Below are positions 18,333-26,704 of a DNA stretch of 29,369 nucleotides, piece after piece. Origin of the DNA: a virus; the IMG/VR virus record IMGVR_UViG_3300028581_000175, positions 1 to 29,369 of that record; one strand, 5' to 3'. The first letter of the stretch is position 1, and every line of letters starts with the position of its first letter. The notes under the pieces are model-generated. The model saw only the letters and a list, made by a program, of their open reading frames with translations, searched no databases and was not told the origin of the DNA. A program made the position numbers and the translations under genes.

Positions 18333-18787
18333 ACATCGAAATCACAGGGATGCAAGCTGTCGTTGATCGGCTGGACCCGCGCGAGATGCTCTCCCGCGTG
18401 GCGCGGGGGATGGACAAGGGGAACCAGCTCACGCTCTCCTATATCCAGAGGAACAAACTTTCGCAGAAGGGGGCGACGACGCTGGCCGTGCGGTCAAATC
18501 GCGGACGTTCCAGCTCCCGGGCCTCGCTCGCCGTGATACGAGGTGACGGGGTCGAAAGCACTATGGGCACAAATGTGCCTTACATGGCTGTGCACGAATT
18601 CGGCTGCAAGCCCTTCACGATCCGCGCCCGCAATGGCAAGGCCCTGCGCTGGGGGAATGCCAGCGGCGTCCACTTTGCGCGCACGGTCCGGCATCCTGGC
18701 TTCCCTGCCCGCCGTATGTTTGCCAGCGGGATCGAGGAATGCGCTGAAATCTACAACCGCAAGATCGGGGAGGAACTGACGAAATGA
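18329..18787 (+). CDS. Head-tail completion/tail protein (HK97 gp10 / Mu gpG type)
   Basis: A 152-aa protein. Two helices (MQAVVDRLDPREMLSRVARG) lead to a basic loop, then VPYMAVHEFGCKPFTIRARN, a Gly/His block typical of HK97 gp10-like proteins (A..hEFG...), and HPGFPARRMFASGIEECAE, the 'hPG..ARPf' box of the same family. It forms part of the head-tail joint or tail completion. Typical length for the family; ATGA coupled on both sides. Confidence 0.78.
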   Translation: MNIEITGMQAVVDRLDPREMLSRVARGMDKGNQLTLSYIQRNKLSQKGATTLAVRSNRGRSSSRASLAVIRGDGVESTMGTNVPYMAVHEFGCKPFTIRARNGKALRWGNASGVHFARTVRHPGFPARRMFASGIEECAEIYNRKIGEELTK

Positions 18788-19212
18788 GCACGCTGGGAAA
18801 AATGCCGGAAGATGTGAAGGCGCTCATTGAGGCATCGCCGATCATGCCGCAGATCCCGGTGATCGTGCGGGAGCGGGGGCAGATCCTGAATGACCTTGAG
18901 ACCGTGCTTGCGGGTCTGGCAATCGGCGTTTACGTGCTGCCGATCCTGCCGGTCGCTCCAATCCAAGGTGCCCCGTTTATTTTCTTCCAGCGGGCAGAGG
19001 TGCGCGTGCGCGTCATCGAGAACCGAAAACTGAACGCTACCGGAGTGGACGCCTACCAAGTCGCCGAGGCCGTGTGCTTGGCGCTCCAGGGGAGCAACCC
19101 CGGAGACATCCTCGCCGCGCCGCTGGAAGTCGCAACCTTTGAACTCAACGAGGATGCACAGGGGATCTCGCTCGACTGCATTTTCCACGCCGCTTTCCAA
19201 CTCAATCCATGA
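18784..19212 (+). CDS. Tail terminator-like protein, copy 1 of a duplicated gene
   Basis: A 142-aa protein in the place expected for a tail terminator/joining protein. It is clearly paralogous to the 142-aa protein at 22302: both share GA.FIF..R.E.RVR.I, N.TG.D, LAL.GSNPG..LA and D.IFHAA.Q in the same order. The mixed alpha/beta pattern (VYVLPILPV, AEVRVRVIEN) fits tail terminator folds, but the assignment is by context. Copy 1 stands between the gp10-like gene and the fibre cassette. Confidence 0.65.
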   Translation: MSTLGKMPEDVKALIEASPIMPQIPVIVRERGQILNDLETVLAGLAIGVYVLPILPVAPIQGAPFIFFQRAEVRVRVIENRKLNATGVDAYQVAEAVCLALQGSNPGDILAAPLEVATFELNEDAQGISLDCIFHAAFQLNP

Positions 19213-19805
19213 AACTGTTTTTCAATAAAGTCACCGGCATCCTGGGCGCGTCGGCAACGGCTTCCACGAATGTCCAAAAGATCACCGTCAAGCGATACCA
19301 GGACGTCGAGGTCGAGCTGACCCCAGTGAAGGCGGACGGGACCATAGAACTCTTCGCGACCGGGAGCACCGGCCTGCTGGTCGTGAAGACGGTCAATGAC
19401 TTCACGGGCACGGCCAAGCTTCTGGACACAACCTGGGACGCTCCCACTCTCGACGGCCGGGGCTACACGTTCGCCTTTGTGGCCGTGAGCGCCGGGATCG
19501 ACACGGCCCTGGGAACGGACCCCTCCAAGACGTTCGCACTGGAGATCGTTATCGTTGAAAGCGGGAAGCGGATCGTCCTGCCGACGATTCAGCTCGTCAT
19601 CGAAAACAACTACTACCGCGAGGACGAGCCGGTTCCTGAAGATCCAGATCCTCCCTACCCGCTGCCAGGCGAACTCGTCACGCAGGGGACCATCTTCGGC
19701 GCGGTCCGGATCTCGGCCGCAGGACTCGAAATCAAAGACACCACCACAAACACCTGGCGTCTCGTCACCTTCAATGCCGGGGAACTCACCTTTACGACTT
19801 TATGA
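19209..19805 (+). CDS. Beta-rich fibre-associated/adaptor protein
   Basis: A 198-aa protein. Residues about 20-140 are beta-rich (ITVKRYQDVEVELTPVKADG, then KTFALEIVIVESGKRIVLPT and IQLVIENNYYRED), a layout I know from N-terminal domains of baseplate upper proteins and fibre-associated proteins of phages. A proline-rich linker (PVPEDPDPPYPLPGELV) and a short C-terminal strand repeat follow. By position it may attach or extend the fibre encoded next. ATGA coupled on both sides. Family call by eye. Confidence 0.55.
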   Translation: MKLFFNKVTGILGASATASTNVQKITVKRYQDVEVELTPVKADGTIELFATGSTGLLVVKTVNDFTGTAKLLDTTWDAPTLDGRGYTFAFVAVSAGIDTALGTDPSKTFALEIVIVESGKRIVLPTIQLVIENNYYREDEPVPEDPDPPYPLPGELVTQGTIFGAVRISAAGLEIKDTTTNTWRLVTFNAGELTFTTL

Positions 19806-21508
19806 AAATCGGAAAACTCATCTCTCAAAGCGGCCGGATCGCCGCCCTGACTCTCGTCGCCGGTGGCGTCGCCTCCCTGGCATTTCTGGCCATCACATCG
19901 CCAGCGGTCGGGCAGACGAACGTGGTCACGAAGACGCTCACTCTCGACACGAATGGCCTGGTCACGAAGCCCACAAACTTCTGGGCCACGAATGCGGCCG
20001 GGATCACGAACGCGGTCGGGACGAACTACGCCACGGCCGCCCAGGGCACGCTTGCGGGTTCCGCGCTGCAGCCAGGCACGGCGATCACCAACGTCTCCGG
20101 CCTGCAAGCGGCGCTCGACGGCAAAGTGGCGACGAACGATTCCCGGCTCACCAATTCCCGTGCGCCGTCCGGATCTGCTGCAGGGGATCTGACTGGAACC
20201 TATCCCTCGCCAACTCTCGCCACCAACGGCGTCACGGCCGGAGCATACGGATCGCAGACCAACACGCTCAGTGTGACCGTGGACGCAAAGGGCCGCGTCT
20301 CCGGGATCTCAGCCAACAGTCCGATCACCCCGGCCAGCATCGGGGCCGCGACCGCCGCCCAGGGAACTCTGGCGGATAGCGCCGTGCAGCCCGCGCGAAC
20401 TATCTCGACCACGGCTCCGCTCACAGGCGGCGGCAACCTGACTGGCAACCTCACGCTCGCAATCTCGTCGGCAGCTACAAACTCAGTCGGCGCGGTCCAG
20501 CTTGCCACGGATGCCGAGATCCAGACCGGAACGGATACGGCGAAGGCCGTGCGACCCTCCGGCCTCGCTGCCTGGTGGACATGGATCAAAACGCAGGCGC
20601 AGACGTTCGCGGGTCCGTTCACGCTGACAGGGAATTTCACCGCTGGCGATGCGGCAGGGGATGAGGCGGTTATCAACGACGACGATCCTCGCGCACCGAA
20701 CCTTACGAGCACGACCTATGCCTCGGCCGCAGATGATAAGGTGATGCTGAATGGCAATGTGGGGGATGCTAAATATCTTCCTCGGATCTCTGGGGATAAC
20801 TCGGACGCAGTAATGGCGATGGCCCTGGCCCAATACCCTGCGCTCCGGCCCGGCACCACATGGCAACTAGCGAACAATGGCACATGGTCAAATTGGGCAG
20901 CTACCTCGACCAGCTCTTGGGTGCAATTACTTAAGCAGCAGAGTGTCGGCAGCGCTGCTGGCTGGGCGCGCGCTGGCTCTTATGGATTTATTCAGAAGTC
21001 CGGGCAATCCGGATCAACTCTTGCGGGTCGCGGATTTACATTTGCATGCTGGCTAAACGCGCCTGGAGATTCTGCCGCCATCGGCCTCGCGACTGATATA
21101 TATTTCGGTGCGCAGTTGACCGAGACCGGAGGGGCATTAACCGCGCGTGGGCTACGAGTCAGGATTGAAGGAAATACCCCTACCAGCAACATCAAGGTCA
21201 CCTCCGCGATCCACGATGGCACGAGCGAGACATTAAGCTCCGCGAACGTGAGCGCGTATGGGTCGGCTGCATTCATTGTGCGCTGGCTGCCTGTAGGATC
21301 AACACCTGCGGCGGGGTCGAAACTTGAGGTGTGGGGGCGTGCGATGGACGGATCGGCAACTCTAATCACGACCGCCACCCTTTCTGGCAGCCTCGGGTCA
21401 GGGTCTTTTGCTGGCTCAGCTCTGGCAATCGTCGCGAGCAGCGCGGGCACAACACCGGGCTATGCCGCCAACTGGGAATTTGGAGGAATGACCGTGTATG
21501 TCCACTGA
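19802..21508 (+). CDS. Tail-fibre-like protein with N-terminal export signal
   Basis: A 568-aa protein. Residues 1-38 look like a signal peptide or membrane anchor: basic start, then AALTLVAGGVASLAFLAITS, then AVGQ. Residues about 75-245 are tail-fibre repeats (TAAQGTLAGSALQPGTAITN, GDLTGTYPSPTLATNGVTAG, VDAKGRVSGIS, then TTAPLTGGGNLTGNLTLAIS). Residues about 340-568 form a beta-rich, Ser/Thr/Gly-rich domain (GRGFTFACWLNAPGD onward, ending in WEFGGMTVYVH) that could be a lectin-like receptor-binding head. The 3' half is visibly AT-richer. Fibres assemble in the cytoplasm, so an export signal is unexpected. Confidence 0.7.
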   Translation: MKIGKLISQSGRIAALTLVAGGVASLAFLAITSPAVGQTNVVTKTLTLDTNGLVTKPTNFWATNAAGITNAVGTNYATAAQGTLAGSALQPGTAITNVSGLQAALDGKVATNDSRLTNSRAPSGSAAGDLTGTYPSPTLATNGVTAGAYGSQTNTLSVTVDAKGRVSGISANSPITPASIGAATAAQGTLADSAVQPARTISTTAPLTGGGNLTGNLTLAISSAATNSVGAVQLATDAEIQTGTDTAKAVRPSGLAAWWTWIKTQAQTFAGPFTLTGNFTAGDAAGDEAVINDDDPRAPNLTSTTYASAADDKVMLNGNVGDAKYLPRISGDNSDAVMAMALAQYPALRPGTTWQLANNGTWSNWAATSTSSWVQLLKQQSVGSAAGWARAGSYGFIQKSGQSGSTLAGRGFTFACWLNAPGDSAAIGLATDIYFGAQLTETGGALTARGLRVRIEGNTPTSNIKVTSAIHDGTSETLSSANVSAYGSAAFIVRWLPVGSTPAAGSKLEVWGRAMDGSATLITTATLSGSLGSGSFAGSALAIVASSAGTTPGYAANWEFGGMTVYVH

Positions 21509-21521
21509 CGCCACTCACAAT

Positions 21522-21938
21522 ATGAAAAAAACCATCGCACTCCTCGCGGCCTGTGTGGTCGCGCTCACCCTCACCGCAACCGCTCAGTCGCTCCTCACCG
21601 ATCCGCCGATCCCCGCCGCACAGGCCCGGGCGATCCGTGCGGCCGAGAACGCGCAGGGCCTCCGCAACTCCATCCTCGGCGGGCTGCGGCACTCGATCAC
21701 CGATCTCTGGTCGGAGGACTACGCTGCCAACGTCGCGACCGCGCAGGCCCTCGGACCGAAGGCTGTTGAGCTTTTCACGCTTTACGAATCCTTCATGGCT
21801 CCAATCCGCGCTCTGCTGCTCGCCTGCGGCGACACAGCATCTGTGACCGAACTTGATGCCCTGGCTGCTCGCGTTCCTGCCCACACGAAAAACCAAGACG
21901 GAACCGTCACCATCACGGAGCCCACTCCCGAGCCCTGA
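21522..21938 (+). CDS. Exported protein of unknown function
   Basis: A 138-aa product with a clear signal peptide (MKKTIALLAACVVALTLTAT, cleavage near ATA/QS). The mature part is mostly helical (PAAQARAIRAAENAQGLRNS, LGPKAVELFTLYESFMAPIR) and ends in a Thr/Glu/Pro-rich tail. I do not recognise the family. The start at 21522 is preferred to an ATG 8 codons earlier that overlaps the fibre gene, because only the former puts the signal peptide at the N-terminus. One nt separates its stop from the lipoprotein ATG. Confidence 0.6.
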   Translation: MKKTIALLAACVVALTLTATAQSLLTDPPIPAAQARAIRAAENAQGLRNSILGGLRHSITDLWSEDYAANVATAQALGPKAVELFTLYESFMAPIRALLLACGDTASVTELDALAARVPAHTKNQDGTVTITEPTPEP

Positions 21939-21939
21939 G

Positions 21940-22305
21940 ATGATCCGCCTCCTCGCCATCGTCTGCCTTTGCCTATCGGCCTGCGCCGCGCGGCCTCCGG
22001 TCGCTGCACCCGCGTTTTCCGGGCAGCTTCGGAATGCATGCGTGGCCGAGGCGGCGGCGATGGTCGAGGGATTGCGCGGGGCCGGGATCGAATCGCGTGC
22101 CCTCCTGATCTCCACGCCAGCTTGGAATCATGCCGTCGCGCTTTATCTCTACCCATCGGGCGACAACCGTCTGTGGGTCTGGGATGCCAACTGGAAAAGC
22201 ATCCGCGTCCGTGCCTGGTGGGATGATCCCGCCAGCATCGCGCGCGCCTGGATCACGGCAACCAACCGGAGCCTGCCAGTCACCTCAGCCACTTTCCTCG
22301 AATGA
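21940..22305 (+). CDS. Lipoprotein with transglutaminase/cysteine-peptidase-like Cys-His-Asp pattern
   Basis: A 121-aa product. MIRLLAIVCLCLSACAARPP is a lipoprotein signal with lipobox L-S-A-C (Cys 15). In the mature part, NACVAEAAAMVEGLRGAGIE puts a Cys (34) at the head of a helix, WNHAVALYLY gives a His (64) and RLWVWDANWK an Asp (82). Cys-helix, His-strand, Asp-strand in this order is the transglutaminase/papain-like layout. It may cleave or crosslink peptides at the cell envelope. Fold and activity are inference; the domain is short for the family. Confidence 0.6.
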   Translation: MIRLLAIVCLCLSACAARPPVAAPAFSGQLRNACVAEAAAMVEGLRGAGIESRALLISTPAWNHAVALYLYPSGDNRLWVWDANWKSIRVRAWWDDPASIARAWITATNRSLPVTSATFLE

Positions 22306-22730
22306 CATCGACCACAGAAATTCCCGTCGCGGTGCTTGATCTGCTCAGGCGGGCCGAGGGCATTCCGGCCGGTGTTGAGTTCATCGAGCGGAAGGAAAAG
22401 AGCATCGAGAACGATATCGAAGCCAGCCTGGCGAAACTCGGGGCCTGCATGTTTGTCATGCCAGTGAAGCCGGTGGAAGTCCAGGAGGGGGCCGATTTCA
22501 TTTTCGTCAAGCGCGGTGAGCTGCGCGTTCGGATCATCGTGGACCCGACGATGAACGAAACCGGGATGGACAGTCCCGAGTTGGCAGCGCAGGCCCGGCT
22601 CGCTCTTCACGGATCGAATCCCGGCAATCTCCTCGCTGACAATCTTCGCCTGGCAAACCCTCCGGTGGAGGAAGTCGAAGACCCATCGGCCGTGGTGATC
22701 GATCTGATCTTTCACGCGGCCTACCAATAA
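22302..22730 (+). CDS. Tail terminator-like protein, copy 2 of a duplicated gene
   Basis: A 142-aa protein paralogous to the one at 18784 along nearly its whole length (IENDIEASLAKLGACMFVMP matches ILNDLETVLAGLAIGVYVLP). It lies immediately before the tail tube gene, the standard place of a tail terminator, so this copy may keep the original role. It is coupled by ATGA to the lipoprotein gene; 21 nt separate it from the tube gene. Confidence 0.7.
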   Translation: MTSTTEIPVAVLDLLRRAEGIPAGVEFIERKEKSIENDIEASLAKLGACMFVMPVKPVEVQEGADFIFVKRGELRVRIIVDPTMNETGMDSPELAAQARLALHGSNPGNLLADNLRLANPPVEEVEDPSAVVIDLIFHAAYQ

Positions 22731-22751
22731 TCCAAGTAACCAAAAAACCAT

Positions 22752-23516
22752 ATGAGCAACCAATACGGAGTAGCATTAAAGTGGGGCAGCGCGGGAGCGC
22801 CGCACCCGGCCACCTGCATCCTGGAGTCTTTCGACTACAAGGATGCTTTTCAAACATACGAGGAGGATGACGAGGCGGGGGATCTCGCGGCGTTGATCCT
22901 GCACGGCCGCAAGGGCGCGATTTCCTTCGGCGGCACGATCACGGATGAGACGGTGGATCTTCCGGACCTGTCGGCGGGCGCGAAGATCGACCTCGAAGCC
23001 GATGAGATCGTGGGCGGGATCGTCCTGTGCTCCAGCATCACGGAGGATTGGTCGCTCGGAAGCGCGAAGAAGTTCTCGGGCGCGGCGACGCACTTCCCAG
23101 ATGCCACGGGCGGCACGGGGGCGGATGCGGGGTCGCTCAACGCGGCCACCCCCACACAGACCCTGTCTCCGGTGATCCGGCCTGCTGACAAGCTGATCTG
23201 GAGCTGCGCGGGGATGACCCATGCTTCCGGCAAGGTTCACAAGCTCTCGGTCGAGCAGACGCTCCAGCTCACGGAGAGCCTGGACGAAGCGGGGAAGATC
23301 GTGGCAATCCAGTCGCATAAATACATGCGCAAGATCTCGCTGGAGATCCTCGCCCTGGCGGCGGCCTCGCGGCCCGCGCCGGATACCGTGCTGGCAGTAA
23401 CCGGGGCACCTTCCAATGCCGCCAACGCCGTCATCACCGGCAGCGACATCAAGTGGAAACGCGGAGGCGCGGCGATGTTCTCGGTCGAGGCGATCTGGTT
23501 CCCTGGGATTTCCTGA
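22752..23516 (+). CDS. Major tail tube protein
   Basis: A 254-aa protein in the tube position, ahead of a probable chaperone and the tape measure gene. It is beta-rich with many Gly/Ser/Thr turns (KGAISFGGTITDETVDLPDL, SAGAKIDLEADEIVGG), consistent with a hexameric tube protein. The C-terminal part (KISLEILALAAASRPAPDTV, then IKWKRGGAAMFSVEAIW) adds further strands. No separate sheath gene of about 400-500 aa is present, so the tail should be non-contractile. No Shine-Dalgarno sequence is visible before the ATG. Confidence 0.75.
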   Translation: MSNQYGVALKWGSAGAPHPATCILESFDYKDAFQTYEEDDEAGDLAALILHGRKGAISFGGTITDETVDLPDLSAGAKIDLEADEIVGGIVLCSSITEDWSLGSAKKFSGAATHFPDATGGTGADAGSLNAATPTQTLSPVIRPADKLIWSCAGMTHASGKVHKLSVEQTLQLTESLDEAGKIVAIQSHKYMRKISLEILALAAASRPAPDTVLAVTGAPSNAANAVITGSDIKWKRGGAAMFSVEAIWFPGIS

Positions 23517-23534
23517 AAAGCGGAAACCTGAGAG

Positions 23535-24215
23535 ATGACCGACGCGCAACTCGATGAGCTGAGCAAACGCCTGGCGGAGGAGGAGGCCAACCCCTTCACT
23601 CCGCAGTGCGTCGCGCGGGCGTTTCTTGCGCAGCCGGTGATGCTCGGTCCGATCCCGCTCCTGACGCTCACCATGCGGGGGTATCTCCGGCTGGAGTCGG
23701 CGCGGTCGCCGTATGTGACGGGGATATTTCCGGAAGACAATGCAGAGCGGCTGCAGGCGCTCTGCCTCGCGGTTTCAGTGCTCTCGGGACGGGGCCTCGA
23801 CCTCCCGGATCTCATGGAGGCGCTCACGCCGGAGCAGGCTATCTATGCCGAGGATCTGGTCACGGATTGCGTGGCGAGAGCCTGGGAACCGGCGCTGCCG
23901 ATGCGCCGTCCGGCGAAGACGGGGGAAGGTGCCGAACCTCCTGCCCGCGACCACGGGTTTGGATGGTGGGTGCGCGTGCTCACGAAGCTGATCGTGGATC
24001 TCGGGTTTACGCGCGACGGGGCGCTGGATTGCCCGATGCCCCAGGCGTTCGCGCTGGTGGCCACAAATGCCGCGCTCGATGGCCTGGAGCCGAAGGAAAT
24101 GAACTACCGGGAGCGGGAGGCGCTAGTGAAGGGGGTCGCCGAAGATGGCCGCGATACTGAAGATCGCGAGCAGCAGAAGGCATGTCCAGAAGAGCATGAG
24201 GTGAATATAGCATGA
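23535..24215 (+). CDS. Probable tail assembly chaperone
   Basis: A 226-aa protein between tube and tape measure genes, the usual place of tail assembly chaperones that hold the tape measure during tail building. It is helical and acidic (DAQLDELSKRLAEEEANPFT, NAERLQALCLAVSVLSGRGL), with a C-terminal tail rich in Glu/Asp. I see no second long frame that would need the programmed frameshift common for these genes. The C-terminal third (MNYREREALVKGVAEDGRDT) is typical in tone. The stop overlaps the tape measure ATG. Assignment mainly by position. Confidence 0.6.
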   Translation: MTDAQLDELSKRLAEEEANPFTPQCVARAFLAQPVMLGPIPLLTLTMRGYLRLESARSPYVTGIFPEDNAERLQALCLAVSVLSGRGLDLPDLMEALTPEQAIYAEDLVTDCVARAWEPALPMRRPAKTGEGAEPPARDHGFGWWVRVLTKLIVDLGFTRDGALDCPMPQAFALVATNAALDGLEPKEMNYREREALVKGVAEDGRDTEDREQQKACPEEHEVNIA

Positions 24216-26704
24216 ACTCTCAAGGATTCACCATCGAAATTAAGACGGTTTCCGACTTGCGTGCGGCCAAATCCGTTGAACAGTCCCTGCAGCAGCAGAT
24301 CATGGCAGCCAAGGCGGCAGGAGCGGCTTACGGCCACCTCAAGACTCAGCTGGATTCCGTGCGAGGAGCGATAGCCAACAAGGGATTTTTCGGTCGCGCG
24401 ACATCGGAGTTGCTGGGGATGGCCGAGCAGGTTCCGGTTGTGGGTTCGCTCATGCGCAGCATGAATGGTGGGGTAGGACTATTAAGCATGGGATTGGTGG
24501 CCCTGGGTGCAGCGGCTGGAGTGGCAAAATCAGCTCTGTCGGCGTTCAGCAAGATCGAGGATCTCCAGACTTCGTTTGTCACGCTGCTGGGCAGCGTGGA
24601 GAAAGCGAAGCAGCGGATGGCGGATCTGAGCAAGTTTGCTGCCGAGACCCCATTTGAACTGCCGGAGGTGGCGCAGGCTTCCAAGGTGCTGGAAAACCTT
24701 ACGTCCGGAGCGCTGAGCACGGGGGCCGGGCTGCGAATGGTGGGCGACGTGGCGGCAGCGGCAAACGCGCCGTTCGCCGAGGTGGCCATCACGATGGGGC
24801 GACTTTACCAGGGGATGCGCGACGGCACGCCAGTGGGAGAGGCTGCGGCCCGGATGACTGAACTGACCGGAATAAATCTCCGACAGGTGAAGAGCTGGGA
24901 TGAGGTCGCGAAGGCCCTTGGAAAATACAACGGGGAAATGTCGCGGCGGTCGGCGACGGTCTCAGGGAAGGAATCAACGCTATCGGATTCCTTTAACATG
25001 CTCATGGTGCAGTTGGGCCGCCCGATTGCTCCTGCATGGAAAAATTTCCTCACCTCGTCGTCGGAGTTCTTGGATAATGTCACCAAGAAGTTGTCCGCGT
25101 TTATCGACCTGTGCGAGCGGAACAGCGGTGCCGTCAATACGCTCGTAGGCGCAGTGAAAACATTGGCAACAGTCTTCGCAGGAAAACTGGTCATCAATAC
25201 CGTCGTGGCGGCGATGAATGGCTTTGCCGCCCGGCTGGCGGCCACAACAACAGCCCTCGCGGCGGAAACGGCGGCCCTGACGGCCAACACGGCGGCGCAG
25301 GCCGCAAACTCCTCTGCCCGCGCAGGAGGAGGTGCCGCATGGGGCAAGAGCGCCGCGCCGTCCGGGCCAGCGTTTGGCGGTGCGCCCTACAGCAAAGACG
25401 CATACGACTCTGCCCGGAAAATGGGCATGCCTGATCAGCAGGCGTTGGAGGCTGCTCGCCGTGCCATGTGGCAGGCTGGGCAGGAGGCCGGAAAGGCGGC
25501 CCCGCTTTGGACGCGACTCGGGGGCGCTCTCGCGGGCGGACTCGGAAAGGCATCAGCCGGGCTTGAAAAATTTATCGGAGGGCTCTTCACCCTTCCGAAC
25601 ATTCTCGCGGCGACCTTTGCAAAGATGGGTGTGGATTTCATGCTCAGCCAGGCGAAGAGGTTTGGCTACAGCATTCTCGGCGGCGCAACCGATGAAGCTG
25701 ACCAGGCAAAAGCTGACGAGATGAGGCTCGCGAAGAGTGAGCAATACGATTCGTTTGCCGAGAGAGTCAAAAACGTAAAAACCCAGGATGAGAGGGACGC
25801 ACTCGCGGAGGAACTCGCCAAAACCGCTCAGGAAGACTCGCAGGGAATCGTAAGCAGCAAGGATGCCGGAGCCCCGCGTGCCGCGCAAAACCTTGTGCTC
25901 AAGAACTCGGTAAAAAACCTTTCGCTCCTGGTGGATATGCTCGGCAGAAAAGAGGGCCTCTTGAGTCCCGAGGAGGTGGCGCTGGAGGCCGCTATCGCTG
26001 CGTCGCGCGAGCGGATCGCGGCGGAGGATGCGCGCAAGGCCAGCTTGGGAAAAGGAATCGCCGGTGCTCAGGAGAAAGCGAAATTCGATGCCATGACCCC
26101 ACAGGAACAGGTGGCGGATCTCCAGAGGCAGGGAGTCGCGCAAAACGAGACCTTCCAATCTTCTTCCTCCACCGATGAGGAAAAGGCGACTGCGGAGGAA
26201 CGCATGGTGGAGATCTATGCCGAGCAGCTCGCCATCAAAGAAAAGATCGCTCAGACGGACAAGGACAACGCCGCCGCCAGGAAAAAGATGGCGGACGATC
26301 TGGAAATGTCCGAAGCAGTGGCCAGCGGGGACAAGAAAAAAATCGCCGGTGTCAAATGGAAGCAGGACTACGCGAACGCGCGGACCGCTGCCGAGCAGGC
26401 GGGGATGACGGAGGCGGATGGCCTGTCAAAATTCGCGATCCGGAACGCGAATGCCTCAATGGAAAAAGCTGACGACCCCAAAAAGCCAACCCCGCTTCCG
26501 GATGCCGGGGAGATCGCGCGGAATGCGCTGAGCGTGTCGTCGATGGCGCGGATCGGCGGCGCGGTTGGCGAGAGTATGCAGGCGGCCGGCCAGGTGGATC
26601 TACTCAAGAAGCAGATCGAGTTGGCGCAGAAGGCGGCGGTTGCGGCTGAGGCGACGGCCGCAAACACGGACATCATCGCGAAGAAGGAGACCGTTTACGA
26701 ATGA
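24212..26704 (+). CDS. Tail tape measure protein
   Basis: An 830-aa protein, the longest in the window. It has an N-terminal helical region, a central hydrophobic block (GGVGLLSMGLVALGAAAGVA, residues about 85-104), a helical TMP-type segment (IEDLQTSFVTLLGSVEKAKQ; then FELPEVAQASKVLENL), Ala-rich coiled coil (AATTTALAAETAALTANTAA, residues about 340-365) and a charged C-terminal part with alternating Lys/Glu. By the usual rule of about 0.15 nm per residue the tail would be near 120 nm (estimate). ATGA coupled on both sides. Confidence 0.88.
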   Translation: MNSQGFTIEIKTVSDLRAAKSVEQSLQQQIMAAKAAGAAYGHLKTQLDSVRGAIANKGFFGRATSELLGMAEQVPVVGSLMRSMNGGVGLLSMGLVALGAAAGVAKSALSAFSKIEDLQTSFVTLLGSVEKAKQRMADLSKFAAETPFELPEVAQASKVLENLTSGALSTGAGLRMVGDVAAAANAPFAEVAITMGRLYQGMRDGTPVGEAAARMTELTGINLRQVKSWDEVAKALGKYNGEMSRRSATVSGKESTLSDSFNMLMVQLGRPIAPAWKNFLTSSSEFLDNVTKKLSAFIDLCERNSGAVNTLVGAVKTLATVFAGKLVINTVVAAMNGFAARLAATTTALAAETAALTANTAAQAANSSARAGGGAAWGKSAAPSGPAFGGAPYSKDAYDSARKMGMPDQQALEAARRAMWQAGQEAGKAAPLWTRLGGALAGGLGKASAGLEKFIGGLFTLPNILAATFAKMGVDFMLSQAKRFGYSILGGATDEADQAKADEMRLAKSEQYDSFAERVKNVKTQDERDALAEELAKTAQEDSQGIVSSKDAGAPRAAQNLVLKNSVKNLSLLVDMLGRKEGLLSPEEVALEAAIAASRERIAAEDARKASLGKGIAGAQEKAKFDAMTPQEQVADLQRQGVAQNETFQSSSSTDEEKATAEERMVEIYAEQLAIKEKIAQTDKDNAAARKKMADDLEMSEAVASGDKKKIAGVKWKQDYANARTAAEQAGMTEADGLSKFAIRNANASMEKADDPKKPTPLPDAGEIARNALSVSSMARIGGAVGESMQAAGQVDLLKKQIELAQKAAVAAEATAANTDIIAKKETVYE

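Noticed and set aside
23535-24215. Programmed frameshift in the tail assembly chaperone
   Set aside because: The overlapping +1 frame (to 24160) is antisense-like and no slippery heptamer followed by a separate G/GT-type frame was found.
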